DNA of 64,000 nucleotides from Tupaia tana (Eukaryota; Chordata; Mammalia; Scandentia; Tupaiidae): assembly GCA_026018925.1 (NCBI GenBank), contig JAKSZU010000012.1:43997218-44061217 (forward strand). The letters are read 5' to 3'. A program made the translations under genes and the position numbers. Below the pieces are notes generated by a model, which did no database searches, was not told where the DNA came from, and saw nothing but the letters and a program-made list of their open reading frames with translations. The number at the start of each line of letters is the position of its first letter. The first letter of the stretch is position 1. This document shows, piece after piece, positions 63,905 to 64,000 of this stretch.

Positions 63905-64000
63905 TTGGCGCCGATGTTGTTTAAGGTACTGGACTCCCACATGGCCAACTGTAGTTTGAGTCCTGGACCTGGCAGCTTACTTTCTCACTTTCCCTCTCTC
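63905..64000 (+). repeat. type B SINE, cut by window end
   Basis: TTGGCGCCGATGTTGTTTAAGGTACTGG, GTTTGAGTCCTGGACCTGGC and the start of the CT-rich part. Confidence 0.85.

Noticed and set aside
1222-64000. Functional tRNA genes suggested by box A/box B pairs
   Set aside because: Every box A/box B pair examined sits in a SINE head with a SINE body and A tail; none folds obviously into a full cloverleaf with intact acceptor stem.

Overview
The window is nuclear DNA from a placental mammal. It holds one complete protein gene, the muscarinic M1 acetylcholine receptor gene (CHRM1, + strand), in a very dense field of retrotransposons. No bacterial-style operon, CRISPR array or prophage is present. 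The encoded receptor is 460 residues with every class-A GPCR landmark. The old repeats (MIR, L2, MER5/hAT, MaLR LTRs, L1) are those of mammals. The young SINEs are tRNA-headed and are not Alu, B1/B2, horse ERE, rabbit C or shrew SOR type. A lineage with its own tRNA-SINE burst, possibly a colugo or another non-model placental, fits, but the species cannot be fixed by eye.

Layout. 1-10.6 kb is upstream intergenic DNA with a moderate SINE load and MIR relics. 10.6-18.4 kb has no young SINE. It holds a CpG-rich segment (about 11.2-11.7 kb), the inferred non-coding first exon of CHRM1 with a pyrimidine tract and a strong donor at 13,931, and the proximal intron. 18.4-26.6 kb is the distal intron with about 20 SINEs. 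26,595-about 29,105 is the terminal exon: a short 5' UTR, the whole coding sequence (26,671-28,053) and a 3' UTR ending at AATAAA (29,086). 29.1-64 kb is gene-free. It contains about 85 of the roughly 115 SINE insertions I count, three LTRs with recognisable target-site duplications (one MaLR, two ERV1-like), a further MaLR LTR with a degraded duplication, a young 5'-truncated L1 tail with open ORF2 frame, an old L1 cut into nine pieces between 50.4 and 57.2 kb, and a TIMM9 processed pseudogene at 62.3-63.66 kb.

SINE naming used below. Type A: about 260 bp, tRNA-like head beginning GGGACCAGCAG, body with a GTGCGTGCGTGCCCAAGATC-like segment, a C-run/G-run segment, a CT-rich stretch, a CCCTATAGCAAAAAC end and an A tail. 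Type B: about 160 bp, head GGGGCCAGCAGGTGG, then a CT-rich stretch, GGTCAAATTAAAATAAATAA and an AT-rich tail. Type C: head with GTGGTGCAATGGTAAAAC and a TGCTGGGCA-like body. Type D: older, seen only on the minus strand. These names are mine. On the minus strand a type A copy starts with a T-run plus GGAGAGGTTTTTGCTATAGGG and ends GCTAACTGCTGGTCCC.

No previously undescribed biological system is visible. The most useful second looks are the splice-junction upstream ORF of CHRM1, a candidate alternative 93-nt exon, the SINE-free block around the promoter, and the stratified nested insertions, which give a relative timeline of the SINE, L1 and LTR families.
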